Below, one piece after another: positions 1 through 8,098 of a stretch of 64,000 nt of DNA; the first letter of the stretch is position 1; each line of letters begins with the position of its first letter. A model generated the notes under the pieces. The model was not told the DNA's origin. It was given only the letters and a program-made list of their open reading frames with translations, and searched no databases. Where the stretch lies: positions 9,043 to 73,042 of the forward strand of contig DATBGZ010000040.1 of NCBI GenBank assembly GCA_036557785.1. Reading direction: 5' to 3'. This DNA comes from DATBGZ01 sp036557785. Its GTDB lineage: Bacteria; Actinomycetota; Actinomycetes; Mycobacteriales; Micromonosporaceae. The translations under genes and the position numbers were made by a program.

Positions 1-1
1 C

Positions 2-568
2 GGTCTGCATCAGTTCTACAAGGACCTGGCCCTGCGCTTCGCCGAGGCCGGGCTGCACGCGATCGCGATCGACTACTTTGGACGTAGCGCCGGCATTGGT
101 CCGCGCGAGGAGGACTTCCCGTTCCGCGAGCATGTCGACAAGACCCAGCCGGAGACGATCGCCGCGGACGTCGCGGCCGCGGTGGCGTGGCTGCGCGCGC
201 AGCCCGGCATTGGGCCGATCTTCACGGTCGGCTTCTGCTTCGGCGGCTCCAACTCCTGGGCACAGTCCGCGGCCGGCCACGGTCTGGCCGGTTGCATGGG
301 CTTCTACGGCATGCCCTCCCGGGTGGAGAACCTGGTGCCCCGGATGAGCGCGCCGCTGCTGCTGCTCGCGGCGGGCGCCGACTTCACCCCGCCAGAGACG
401 GTGGCCGAGTTCGCCGATCGGGTGCGGGCGGCCGGGGTGCCGGCTACGATGACGGTATTCGATGGTATGCCGCACAGCTTCTTCGACCGCACCTATGCCG
501 AGCACGGGGAGGCGTGCGAGCGTGCCTGGCGCGAGATGCTCTCCTTCATGGAGGCGCACGGGGGTTGA
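2..568 (+). CDS. Dienelactone hydrolase family protein (5' end missing)
   Basis: This is an alpha/beta-hydrolase of the dienelactone hydrolase (carboxymethylenebutenolidase) family, cut by the left edge of the window; 188 residues remain. The nucleophile elbow reads GFCFGGSNSW with the cysteine codon at 236-238, as expected for this family, which uses Cys rather than Ser. The acid residue is likely the Asp in GADFTPPE and the histidine is in MPHSFFDR, so the triad is complete. Family members hydrolyse dienelactone or related lactones and esters in the cytoplasm; the substrate here is unknown. It ends 39 bases before the molybdopterin oxidoreductase gene on the same strand and may be co-transcribed with it. 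Confidence 0.9.
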   Translation, partial: GLHQFYKDLALRFAEAGLHAIAIDYFGRSAGIGPREEDFPFREHVDKTQPETIAADVAAAVAWLRAQPGIGPIFTVGFCFGGSNSWAQSAAGHGLAGCMGFYGMPSRVENLVPRMSAPLLLLAAGADFTPPETVAEFADRVRAAGVPATMTVFDGMPHSFFDRTYAEHGEACERAWREMLSFMEAHGG

Positions 569-607
569 CGCGCCCTTCAGTCAGCTGCTGACAGTGGGGG
601 GACTGCC

Positions 608-1204
608 ATGGCGGTGGTGACGCGCGGTTTCGCGGGGCGTGGACGGCGGGACGTGAACCTGCCCCCGGGGCAGTACCTGACCGACGACTTCCCGGTGCTC
701 TCGGCCGGCCCGACGCCACGCATCGCACTCGACACCTGGCAGCTGGGCGTCACCACCGAGAGTGGGCAGCGCCACGCGTGGAGCTGGCCGGAGTTGCGCG
801 GCCTGCCCAGCGAGGAGTTCACGGTCGACCTGCACTGCGTGACCAAGTGGTCCAAACTCGGCACTCACTGGCGTGGGGTACGTGTCGAGACCCTTCTCTC
901 CGATGTGGACACGGCGGGCGACTACGTCATGGCCCACTCGTACGGCGGCTACAGCACCAACGTCCCGCTCGAGGATCTGCTGGACGGGCAGGCGTGGGTC
1001 GCGTACGAGTACGACGGGGAGCCGCTCGCGCCGGAGCACGGCGGCCCGGCCCGGCTGCTGGTGCCGCACCTGTACCTGTGGAAGAGCGCCAAGTGGTTGC
1101 GCGAGCTCCAGCTGATGCTCGGCGACGAGCCCGGCTTCTGGGAGAGCGCGGGGTACCACAACTACGGCGATCCGTGGCGTGAGCAACGGTACTGGGGTGA
1201 TTAA
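608..1204 (+). CDS. Sulfite-oxidase-like molybdopterin-dependent oxidoreductase
   Basis: The 198-residue protein is essentially one oxidoreductase molybdopterin-binding domain of the sulfite oxidase/MsrP (YedY) superfamily. Cys77 in DLHCVTKWSK sits where the molybdenum-ligating cysteine lies in the family, and the stretch around GGYSTNVPLEDL and LVPHLYLWKSAKW is typical of the fold. There is no twin-arginine signal peptide, so it is predicted cytoplasmic, unlike MsrP. It starts at an ATG within ggactgccatgg and is followed after 18 bases by a flavin reductase-like gene and then by a small zinc-ribbon gene. This suggests a three-gene operon in which the flavoprotein passes electrons to the Mo cofactor. 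The physiological substrate cannot be inferred. Confidence 0.9.
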   Translation: MAVVTRGFAGRGRRDVNLPPGQYLTDDFPVLSAGPTPRIALDTWQLGVTTESGQRHAWSWPELRGLPSEEFTVDLHCVTKWSKLGTHWRGVRVETLLSDVDTAGDYVMAHSYGGYSTNVPLEDLLDGQAWVAYEYDGEPLAPEHGGPARLLVPHLYLWKSAKWLRELQLMLGDEPGFWESAGYHNYGDPWREQRYWGD

Positions 1205-1222
1205 GGTCGGTGACTGAGGTCC

Positions 1223-1969
1223 GTGACTAAGGTCGAGGCGCCGACCCGGGCGCTGCTCTGGCGGGTGGCGACGATCGCGGAGATCCGAGAGGAGACGATC
1301 TCCGCGCGGTCGTTGCGGCTCGACGTGCCGGGCTGGCCGGGGCACCTCGCGGGCCAGCACGTGGACGTACGGCTGACTGCCGAGGACGGCTACCAGGCGC
1401 AGCGTTCCTACTCGCTCGCCTCCGATCCGTCCACGGTGGAGATCACGGTTCAGCGCGTCCCGCGCGGCGAGCTCTCACCCTGGCTGTGCGACATCGCGAC
1501 GGTGGGCGACCAGTTCGAGGTGCGCGGACCGGTCGGCGGCTACTTCACCTGGTCACCGCAGCGCCCCGAGCCCGTACTGCTGGTCGCCGGCGGGTCGGGA
1601 ATCGTGCCGTTGATGGCGATGGTCCGCGCCCGAGGCAGCGCCGAGAGCCGGGTGCCGTTCCGGCTGGTCTACTCGGTGCGCGACCCGGACACGGTCATCT
1701 ACGCGGCCGAGTTCATGCGCCGCATCCGCGACGACCAGGGCCTGGATGTGGCAATCGTCTATACGCGAGAGACGCCGCCGGGCGCGCCGCGACCCGCGGG
1801 CCGCCTCTCCGCGCAGGACCTGGGCGCGATGGGCTGGCCGGCGCAGTCCGAGCCGGCGTGCTATGTCTGTGGACCGACCGGCTTCGTCGAGGCCGCGGCC
1901 GACCTGCTCGTGGCGGCCGGGCACGACCCGCAGCGCATCCGCACCGAGCGCTTCGGCCCGACGAGTTGA
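1223..1969 (+). CDS. Ferredoxin-reductase-like FAD/NAD(P) oxidoreductase
   Basis: This 248-residue flavoprotein has the two domains of the ferredoxin-NADP reductase superfamily and no iron-sulfur domain. RSYSLAS (61-67) is the RxYS flavin-binding motif, and GPVGGYF follows in the same domain. VAGGSGIVPL (121-130) is the NAD(P)-binding glycine loop, and CGPTGFVEA near residue 217 is the conserved C-terminal nucleotide-site motif. It starts with GTG at 1223, 18 bases after the molybdopterin oxidoreductase. The most economical inference is that it is the electron donor or acceptor of that enzyme. Specificity for NADH or NADPH is not decided. Confidence 0.9.
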   Translation: MTKVEAPTRALLWRVATIAEIREETISARSLRLDVPGWPGHLAGQHVDVRLTAEDGYQAQRSYSLASDPSTVEITVQRVPRGELSPWLCDIATVGDQFEVRGPVGGYFTWSPQRPEPVLLVAGGSGIVPLMAMVRARGSAESRVPFRLVYSVRDPDTVIYAAEFMRRIRDDQGLDVAIVYTRETPPGAPRPAGRLSAQDLGAMGWPAQSEPACYVCGPTGFVEAAADLLVAAGHDPQRIRTERFGPTS

Positions 1970-2007
1970 GGATCCCGACGCGCTGAGGATGAGGACAGGG
2001 GCTCTTC

Positions 2008-2283
2008 GTGACCGATGTGATGCAGTGGGTAGACGGCAACGATCTCGCGGGTGCCGTCCGGGAGCTCTTCGCGACCGACCTGACCGTCGCACGTGGACGG
2101 TGTGCCGCGTGCGGCCGCGAGGGGATGGTCGCCGAGGCACACGTCTACAACCGGGCGCCCGGCCTCGTGGCCCGGTGCCCCGCCTGCGAAGCGGTGCTGC
2201 TGCGCCTGGTCCGGGCCCCGGACCGGGCCTGGCTGGACCTGCGCGGCATGTCCTGTCTCGAGTTCCCGCTCCCCGCCGAGTGA
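2008..2283 (+). CDS. Small zinc-ribbon protein (DUF6510-like)
   Basis: A 91-residue protein with two CxxC pairs (Cys32/Cys35 and Cys57/Cys60), which predicts a zinc ribbon. I believe it belongs to the actinobacterial family catalogued as DUF6510, whose members are often found beside ferredoxin-reductase-like genes; this is recollection, not a search. It lies 38 bases downstream of the flavoprotein gene on the same strand, so it is probably the third gene of the molybdopterin oxidoreductase operon. It may assemble or escort the redox pair. The function is unknown. Confidence 0.8.
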   Translation: MTDVMQWVDGNDLAGAVRELFATDLTVARGRCAACGREGMVAEAHVYNRAPGLVARCPACEAVLLRLVRAPDRAWLDLRGMSCLEFPLPAE

Positions 2284-2362
2284 ACCGGCCGGGCATCGGT
2301 CGACCGGGAGGGCGTCGCCGGGCACGTCCTGCGCCTGAGGCGGTCCCGGCTGCCGCGTGGCC

Positions 2363-2368
2363 TATGGT
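2363..2368 (+). promoter_or_regulatory. -10 box of a leaderless promoter (TATGGT)
   Basis: TATGGT ends 6 bases before the GTG at 2375. Transcription would begin at or next to that GTG, giving a leaderless mRNA and supporting 2375 as the start of the oxidase gene. Confidence 0.5.
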
Positions 2369-2374
2369 GAGCCG

Positions 2375-3469
2375 GTGCGGCTCGATCTGGACGTGGCGGT
2401 CGTCGGTGGCGGGATCGCCGGCGTGTCCGTGGCCGGGGAACTCTCCGGCGAGGCGGGGCTGCGGGTCGCCGTTCTGGAGCGGGAGAGCCAGCTCGGCTAC
2501 CACGCGAGCGGCCGTTCCGCGGCCGCGTTCCTGGAGTCCTATGGCAGCCCGGAGATCCGCGCGCTGACGCGGGCGTCCCGCGCCACGCTCGCCTCGGCGG
2601 GACTGCTCAACCCCCGGCCGCTGCTCGTCCTCGCGACCGCGGGCAGTACCGAGAGGCTCGCGGGACTCGTCGCCACCGAGCCGACGCTGCGCCAGGCGTC
2701 GCAGGACGAGGTGCGCGCGCTGTGCCCCGCCATCCGCCCGGGCTGGGCCGCGCTGGCCGCCATCGAGGACGGCGCGCAGGACCTGGACGTCGCCGGCCTG
2801 CTGGAGCATTACCGCCGGCGCGCGGTCACCGGCGGCGTCACCGTCCACACCGGAGCGTCCATTCTGGACGGTTCGCGTAAGGGCGAGCACTGGTTGCTGA
2901 ACACCACCATCGGCGAGGTCCGCGCCGCTACCGTGGTCGACGCGGCCGGGGCGTGGGCGGATGATGTGGCGCGCCGGTGCGGCGTGCCCATGCTCGGCCT
3001 GCGACCCTTGCGGCGCACCATCGCCATCGTCGGCGCCACGCCGGCCGCGCGCTCCTGGCCGCTCGTGGTGGACATCGACGATCACTTCTACTTCCGGCCG
3101 GAGGGTGACGGCCTGCTCATCTCGCCGGCCGACGAGACCCCCAGCGAGCCGGCCGACGCCCGGCCGCAGACCGAGGACGTGGCGCTGGCCCTGGCGCGGG
3201 TCAACGAGGCGACGAGCCTGGGACTGCGCCAGGTACGCACGTCCTGGGCCGGCTTGCGTACGTTCTCGCCGGATCGCAACCCCGTGGTCGGCTTCGGAGC
3301 CGAGGGGTTCCTGTGGCTTGCCGGCCAGGGTGGCTACGGCATGCAGACCGCGCCCGCGATGGCCGCCTTCGCCGCCGCATCGGTACTCGCCCGGCCCACA
3401 CCCGCGGACCTGGCCTCGCTGAGCCCGCGGACCCTCGCCGCGCTCCAGCCCGCCCGCCTGCACGCGTAG
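2375..3469 (+). CDS. FAD-dependent oxidoreductase (D-amino acid oxidase/DadA family)
   Basis: A 364-residue flavoenzyme of the glycine/D-amino-acid oxidase family. The N-terminus carries the Rossmann motif VAVVGGGIAGVSVAGEL, followed by an acidic residue in LERES that binds the ribose. Near the C-terminus, WAGLRTFSPDRNPVVG and FLWLAGQGGYGMQTAP are the conserved FAD-contacting segments of the family. The frame is open upstream to 2357, but the GTG at 2375 places the glycine-rich loop at the usual distance and fits the leaderless -10 box. The family oxidises secondary or primary amines of amino acids; the substrate is not predictable here. It stands alone between the zinc-ribbon gene and a VOC gene. 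Confidence 0.85.
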   Translation: MRLDLDVAVVGGGIAGVSVAGELSGEAGLRVAVLERESQLGYHASGRSAAAFLESYGSPEIRALTRASRATLASAGLLNPRPLLVLATAGSTERLAGLVATEPTLRQASQDEVRALCPAIRPGWAALAAIEDGAQDLDVAGLLEHYRRRAVTGGVTVHTGASILDGSRKGEHWLLNTTIGEVRAATVVDAAGAWADDVARRCGVPMLGLRPLRRTIAIVGATPAARSWPLVVDIDDHFYFRPEGDGLLISPADETPSEPADARPQTEDVALALARVNEATSLGLRQVRTSWAGLRTFSPDRNPVVGFGAEGFLWLAGQGGYGMQTAPAMAAFAAASVLARPTPADLASLSPRTLAALQPARLHA

Positions 3470-3527
3470 TTCTTGTCGGACCCCTCGGGCACGCTGCGGG
3501 CCGAGGTTCGACAAGCAGGAGGCGACG

Positions 3528-3890
3528 ATGATCGGACGGATCTACTCGGTCGTGCTGGACACGCCCGACCCTCGCGGCCTGGCCGCGTTCTACGCGCAGC
3601 TGCTGGGCCTGCAGGTCAAGTACGAGGATGGCGAGTGGGCCGACATCGGTCCAGCCGAGGGTGACGAGCGCACGCTCAGCTTCCAGCTCGCCCCCAACCT
3701 GCGGGAACCACGATGGCCCGACCCCGACCATCCTCAGCAGTTCCATGTCGACGTGCTCATCGCTGGTGGGATCGAGGAGGCCGAGAAGGGCGCGTTGGAG
3801 CTCGGCGCGACGAAGCTGGCCGACGGAGAAGGGAAGTTCCGCGTCTACGCCGATCCGTCCGGGCACCCGTTCTGCCTGTGCTGGGAGTGA
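3528..3890 (+). CDS. VOC family protein (glyoxalase/bleomycin-resistance fold)
   Basis: A 120-residue single-domain protein of the vicinal oxygen chelate superfamily. It begins MIGRIYSVVLDTPDPRGLAAFY, the usual first strand-helix, and ends FRVYADPSGHPFCLCWE with the conserved DPSGHPFCL segment; two beta-alpha-beta-beta-beta modules are expected. The upstream sequence agcaggaggcgacg supplies a ribosome-binding site. Members are metal-dependent lyases, dioxygenases or resistance proteins. Many actinobacterial single-domain members have no known function, and this one cannot be assigned further. It converges on the nitroreductase-like gene, with only 12 bases between the two stop codons. Confidence 0.85.
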   Translation: MIGRIYSVVLDTPDPRGLAAFYAQLLGLQVKYEDGEWADIGPAEGDERTLSFQLAPNLREPRWPDPDHPQQFHVDVLIAGGIEEAEKGALELGATKLADGEGKFRVYADPSGHPFCLCWE

Positions 3891-3902
3891 CGGCTTCGAC
3901 GC

Positions 3903-4748
3903 TCAGGATGGGACCAGCCGGAGGCGGACGTAAGGCGTGCCGATGCCGACGCCGAGCCACCCCTCCCGTTCGCCCACGCGTCGCCTGCCACCGCGGGAGG
4001 CCGCGCTGCGGGCCTGCCCGGCGATCGCGGTCACGGTGGCCAGACCATGGCGGCGCGCGGTGAGCCGCACCGCCGACAGCGCCGCGCCCGCGCGCAACCA
4101 GGCCTCGCGCGTGTCCGGACCGTGCAGGACACCGGCGAGCTCGCCGGAGTCGACGACGAGGCGCAGGCGCACGCCCTCGGTGCGCGCGGCCGCGACCAGA
4201 GCACGCACCGTGGCCCGGCGCGGCCATCGACCTCGGATGATGCGAGTCCGGTCGATGCGTGGCCGACCGGAGCGGCTCGCCCCACCGGCGGAGCCGGTCG
4301 GGGCAGGCACGGTCGGGGCAGGCACGGTCGGGTCGGGACCGGTCGGTTCGGTACCGGTGTCGGGCGGCACGGTCGCGTCGTAGAGAGCGACCGCGTCAGG
4401 CGTCACCTCGATGCTGCCGGCCGTGACGAGGCGCGCGAGCTGGGCCGTTTCCGGTCCTTCGGGTAGCGCCGTGACCCTGGTCGCGAAGCCCTCGGCCGCC
4501 AGCGCCACCCGTGCCCGGTGCAGCGCGCCGCCCGCACCGAGGCAGGTCGCGCGCCAGTCCGGCGAGGAGGCGTCGGCCGCGTAGAGGCAGATCTCGTCGG
4601 TGCCGACGACCCAGCGCCAGGCCAGGCTGGCCGGGCCGGCATCGTCGGCCGGGACCGCGGCGGAGGCGGCCGCCGACCCGGCGAGCGCCGCCGCGACGGT
4701 ACGGTCCGGCTGTGCCGACGTGGTGGGGGACTCGGCTCGGGTGGTCAT
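3903..4748 (-). CDS. Divergent nitroreductase-like protein (Acg type)
   Basis: A 281-residue protein whose N-terminal third resembles the Acg/Rv3131 group of FMN-binding nitroreductases: LAWRWVVGTDEICLYAAD, then CLGAGGALHRARVALAAEGF. In usual members this core is preceded by a conserved APSxHNTQPW segment. Here that part is replaced by an Ala-rich stretch, and the protein is shorter than the roughly 330 residues I expect. A Thr/Pro-rich linker with repeated PTVPAPT occupies the middle. FMN binding is therefore doubtful. Its ATG at 4746-4748 overlaps the stop of the upstream trehalose gene (ATGA), so it is translationally coupled to it. Classification is moderate; the function is unknown. Confidence 0.7.
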   Translation of the reverse strand: MTTRAESPTTSAQPDRTVAAALAGSAAASAAVPADDAGPASLAWRWVVGTDEICLYAADASSPDWRATCLGAGGALHRARVALAAEGFATRVTALPEGPETAQLARLVTAGSIEVTPDAVALYDATVPPDTGTEPTGPDPTVPAPTVPAPTGSAGGASRSGRPRIDRTRIIRGRWPRRATVRALVAAARTEGVRLRLVVDSGELAGVLHGPDTREAWLRAGAALSAVRLTARRHGLATVTAIAGQARSAASRGGRRRVGEREGWLGVGIGTPYVRLRLVPS

Positions 4749-7330
4749 GCCGCGTCCAGCATGAGCGCGCAGTTGATGACACCGATGTGGCTGTACGCCT
4801 GCGGATGGTTGCCGAGCCCACGCTCGGTGAGTGGGTCGTACTGCTCGGGCAGCAGTCCGGTGGGGCCGGCGCAGGCGATCATCTGCTCGAAGAGCTCCTC
4901 CGCGTCGGCGCGCCGTCCCGTGCGCAGGTACGCCTCGACGAGCCAGGCGCTGCAGATGTGGAAGCCGCCCTCGTGCCCGGGCAGCCCGTCGTCCCAGCGG
5001 TAGCGGTACACGATGGGTCCGCTGCGCAGGTCCGCCTCGATCGCGAGCACCGTGGCGAGGAAGCGCGGGTCGTCGTCGGGGAGCAGCCCCGACAGCCCGA
5101 TCCACAGGCTCGACGCGTCCATCTCGGGGTGGTCGTAGGCGACGGAGTACGCGCCCGCCTCGGGGTGCCAGCCACGCTCCAGGACATCCTGGGCGATCTT
5201 GTCGCGCAGTGCCGACCAACCCGGGTCGACCGGGATGCCGTACCGCTCGCCGATGCGCAGCGCCCGGTCCACCGTGAGCCAGCCCATCACCTTGGAGTAG
5301 ACGTGGTGCCGCGGCGGGATGCGGGCCTCCCAGATGCCGTGGTCGGGCTCGTGCCAGCGGCGCGACACCGCCTCGACCATGTCGTCGAGCAGGGTGATCT
5401 GCCACGGCTCGAGGCCACCGCGCAGGTCGGCGAGGTGGGCGAGCAGGTCCGCCACCGGCCCGAAGACATCGAGCTGGACCTGCCGGTTGGCCGCGTTGCC
5501 GACCCGTACGGGCCGCGAGCCCGCGTACCCCGGCAGCGTCTCGATGACCGCCTCCGCGCCGAGCTCGTTGCCGTCCACCGAGTACAGCGGGTGCAGCCGT
5601 TCGGGATGACCGGCCGTGCCCTCGATGACCCCGCGCGTCCACCGCAGCAACGCGTCCGCCTCGTCGGCCGACCCGAGCAGCACCAGCGCCTGGGCGCTCA
5701 TCGCCGCGTCACGCAGCCAGCAGTACCGGTAGTCCCAGTTGCGCACGCCGCCCATCTCCTCGGGCAGGGACGACGTGCCGGCCGCGAGCACGGCACCGGT
5801 GGGCCGGTAGCACAGGGCGCGCAGGGTCAGGGCCGAGCGCAGGACCAGGTCCCGGGCGCGACCGGGCAACCGCAGCGAGGACGACCACTCGCGCCACTCG
5901 CGCTCGGTGGCCGCCTGGCGCCCCTGCACCGACGCGACGTACGCCGACGCGTCGGTATCGGGTGCCGTTCCGTTCTGGGCCGCCGCGCCCAGGCGCAACT
6001 CCAGCGCCACGATCCCCCCCGCCGAGCGAAGGTCCACGATGGCATGCGCGGTGTGGTGGCCCCCGTCCTCGACGATCTGCCACGCCACACCGGGCGCGAC
6101 GAGCCGCATCGGATCGTTGGAGCCGACCACGCGCAGCGCGTCGCCGACCGGCTCGAGCTGCGTGGGCACCTGACCGAACTCGGGCCGGGGAGCGAAGCTG
6201 AGCCTGACCGGAACGGATCCGGTGAGCAGGCGCACCAGGACAGTCCCGGGCTCCTCGTCGAGCAGCGTGTCCGTGACCGCGAGCCCGGACCAGCGCGTCT
6301 CGACGCTCATCGTGCCCCGCCGGTAGCGCTGCCCCAGCGGCATCGGCTCGCCCCGGCCGTGCCCGACCGCGGGCGCCACGGACATGTAGCCCGCCGACCC
6401 GTCGCCGAGCAGCGCGCCGAAGATCGCCGGCGAATCCGGGCGCGGATGGCACAGCCAGCTGATCTTGCCCTCGGGGGTGAGCAGGGCAAGGGTGCGGCCG
6501 TTGCTGAGCATCGAGTGCCGCTCGATCGGCACCGCCCGCTCGCCGAAGAGCCAGCGCCGCCGCGACTCGGTGAGCTGGGTGAGCAGGAGCAGGCCCGCCT
6601 CGGGGTCGGCGACCGTGAAGCTCGCGCTCGTCTCGTCTCCGGGGCCGATCCGGACGCCGAGGTCGGGGCCCTGCAGGCGGGCGAAGGCCATCTCATCGGT
6701 CGCGTCGTCGCCGAGGTAGAAGACCGCGCTCGCTGAGTGCTGCGTGCGCAACTCGTCCACGGCACTGCCCTTGTCGGCCGCGAAGACCGCCAGTTCGATC
6801 ACGTCGCGACCGGTGGTGACGTGCACACCGGGCCAGGTCGCGGGGCCGGAGCGCAGCTGGTCGATGACGGCCGCGGCGGTCGCGGGGCCGGCGCCGCGGG
6901 TATGGACGGCCACGCTCGCCGGCTTCTGCTCCAGCCTTACGCCGGGGTGAGCGCGGACGAGCTCGAGCACCGCCTGGCCCAGCCGGGTGCGCAGCTGCGC
7001 CACCTCGGGCTCGATGCGCCCGACGAAGCCCACGTCGAACTCCGAGCCGTGGCTGCCCACGAGTTGCACCTCGCTCGGCATGCGCGACAGCGCGGCGAGG
7101 TCGCGCAGGGACCGGCCGGAGATGACCGCGACCGTGGTCTGCGGCAGCGCGGCGAGCGCCCGGATCGTGGCCGCGGCGCCGGGCAGCGGTGTGGCGTACG
7201 CCGGGTCGTCGACGAGCGGGGCGAGGGTGCCGTCGTAGTCGCAGACGACGAGCAGCCGAGGTACCCGTGCGATGCGGGCTACCGCGGAGCGCAACCCAGG
7301 GTCGAGCCCACCGTCGCCTACCCCGCCCAC
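4745..7330 (-). CDS. Trehalose-6-phosphatase domain fused to GH15 trehalase/glucoamylase domain
   Basis: Two enzymes are joined in one chain of about 861 residues. The N-terminal 250 residues are a HAD-type trehalose-6-phosphate phosphatase: VCDYDGTLAPL holds the nucleophile Asp, followed by VISGRSLRDL, the GSHGSEF substrate segment and LGDDATDEMAF, which binds Mg. The remainder is a glycoside hydrolase family 15 (glucoamylase/trehalase) catalytic domain, starting near SMLSNGRTLALLTPEGKISW, with NWDYRYCWLRDAAM and the catalytic-base region HEGGFHICSAWLVEAYL. Mycobacterial trehalase is a GH15 enzyme, so the pair could dephosphorylate and then hydrolyse trehalose. I choose the GTG at 7328-7330, preceded by GGAGG and a TAGCCT -10 box; the frame stays open to a GTG at 7414. 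Confidence 0.88.
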   Translation of the reverse strand: MGGVGDGGLDPGLRSAVARIARVPRLLVVCDYDGTLAPLVDDPAYATPLPGAAATIRALAALPQTTVAVISGRSLRDLAALSRMPSEVQLVGSHGSEFDVGFVGRIEPEVAQLRTRLGQAVLELVRAHPGVRLEQKPASVAVHTRGAGPATAAAVIDQLRSGPATWPGVHVTTGRDVIELAVFAADKGSAVDELRTQHSASAVFYLGDDATDEMAFARLQGPDLGVRIGPGDETSASFTVADPEAGLLLLTQLTESRRRWLFGERAVPIERHSMLSNGRTLALLTPEGKISWLCHPRPDSPAIFGALLGDGSAGYMSVAPAVGHGRGEPMPLGQRYRRGTMSVETRWSGLAVTDTLLDEEPGTVLVRLLTGSVPVRLSFAPRPEFGQVPTQLEPVGDALRVVGSNDPMRLVAPGVAWQIVEDGGHHTAHAIVDLRSAGGIVALELRLGAAAQNGTAPDTDASAYVASVQGRQAATEREWREWSSSLRLPGRARDLVLRSALTLRALCYRPTGAVLAAGTSSLPEEMGGVRNWDYRYCWLRDAAMSAQALVLLGSADEADALLRWTRGVIEGTAGHPERLHPLYSVDGNELGAEAVIETLPGYAGSRPVRVGNAANRQVQLDVFGPVADLLAHLADLRGGLEPWQITLLDDMVEAVSRRWHEPDHGIWEARIPPRHHVYSKVMGWLTVDRALRIGERYGIPVDPGWSALRDKIAQDVLERGWHPEAGAYSVAYDHPEMDASSLWIGLSGLLPDDDPRFLATVLAIEADLRSGPIVYRYRWDDGLPGHEGGFHICSAWLVEAYLRTGRRADAEELFEQMIACAGPTGLLPEQYDPLTERGLGNHPQAYSHIGVINCALMLDAA

Positions 7331-7365
7331 TGATCCTCCGTTCGGCCGATGTGATGCTGACGGTA

Positions 7366-7371
7366 AGGCTA
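7366..7371 (-). promoter_or_regulatory. Candidate -10 box for the trehalose fusion gene (TAGCCT)
   Basis: Read on the minus strand, TAGCCT would start transcription near 7360 and leave a leader of about 29 bases containing GGAGGA before the GTG at 7330. No convincing -35 box was seen. Confidence 0.35.
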
Positions 7372-7440
7372 GCCGCCGCTGAGCCGAAGGGGCAGGAGGG
7401 TGGTTGACATTCACCGTCGTACGCGTGTTCGACTAACGAC

Positions 7441-7653
7441 ATGGTAAAGCGCAAGCACTGGTGGAACGGGCGCTTCGGGCGTCTGGCCCGGGTCGATGTC
7501 ATCGTCTCCGAAGAGGGTGGTCGATGGATCGTGGAGCACCGCATCGGTGGCGTCGAGGGGCGCATGACAATGACGCAGTTCGATGGTGAGCAGGCCGCGC
7601 TCGCGCACGCCCGTGACCTGCTCGCCGGCGCCGACGACTGGCGCGAACTCTGA
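7441..7653 (+). CDS. Small conserved actinobacterial protein, function unknown
   Basis: A 70-residue, mixed-charge protein without membrane segment or signal peptide, starting MVKRKHWWNGRFGR and ending ARDLLAGADDWREL. The middle alternates hydrophobic residues (ARVDVIVSEEGGRWIVEH), suggesting a small beta sheet followed by a helix. I do not recognise a characterised family, although short proteins of this look are common in actinobacteria. It is divergent from the trehalose fusion gene. The ATG lies directly after a short A+T-richer stretch without a Shine-Dalgarno sequence, so it may be leaderless. Confidence 0.6.
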   Translation: MVKRKHWWNGRFGRLARVDVIVSEEGGRWIVEHRIGGVEGRMTMTQFDGEQAALAHARDLLAGADDWREL

Positions 7654-7696
7654 GCCGCCGTGCGGGGACCGTCAGCCGGGAGGTGAGCCGGGCCGG

Positions 7697-8098
7697 TCAG
7701 CCGGATGCCTCGTCAGGGTGCAGGGCAGCACGTACCTGGGCCTGGGCATCGTCGGGGTCGACGCCGAGCTGGCGGGCCAGGGTCGCGAATGACTGCGCGG
7801 CCTCATCGAGCCGTCGCCGTACGTCCGCCTCGGGCAGGGTGGGGCGCGCCGCGACCGTGGTGCCGTGCCGGACCCGGCTGACCACCCAGCCCTCGGTCTC
7901 CAGCTCCCGGTACGCGCGGGCGACGGTGTTCGCGGCGAGGCCGAGATCGGCCGCGAGCTGCCGGATCGTCGGCAGCTGGCTGCCCGCCGGCAGCGTCCCC
8001 GCCTCGATCATGGTGGCGATCTGGGCGCGGATCTGCTCGTAGGGCGGTGTGGGGCTGCCCGGGTCCACGGTTATCCCCGGCCCACCCGTGACGCTCAT
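7697..8098 (-). CDS. GntR family transcriptional regulator (YtrA type)
   Basis: A 133-residue repressor of the short YtrA branch of GntR regulators. The winged helix occupies residues 15-80: PPYEQIRAQIATMIEAGTLP, LPTIRQLAADLGLAANTVAR and AYRELETEGWVVS. Only a short helical C-terminal tail follows, with no ligand-binding domain, which defines the YtrA group. Its ATG overlaps the stop of the upstream membrane-protein gene by four bases, so both are made from one mRNA. The likely target is the 26-bp perfect inverted repeat at 8907-8932 in front of that operon. YtrA-type regulators usually control adjacent transporter or membrane-stress genes. Confidence 0.9.
   Translation of the reverse strand: MSVTGGPGITVDPGSPTPPYEQIRAQIATMIEAGTLPAGSQLPTIRQLAADLGLAANTVARAYRELETEGWVVSRVRHGTTVAARPTLPEADVRRRLDEAAQSFATLARQLGVDPDDAQAQVRAALHPDEASG

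Noticed and set aside
1553..3514. 653-codon open frame on the minus strand opposite the flavoprotein and oxidase genes
   Set aside because: It has no recognisable domain, is Arg/Gly-rich, and lies antisense to two genes with clear motifs. Long antisense frames are expected at this G+C content.
3903..5642. A 579-codon version of the nitroreductase-like gene extending into the trehalose fusion
   Set aside because: The extension overlaps the GH15 coding region by 900 bases; the ATG at 4748, overlapping the upstream stop, is the natural start.
7441..7653. Toxin of a toxin-antitoxin pair
   Set aside because: The small protein has no partner gene on its strand and no known toxin fold.
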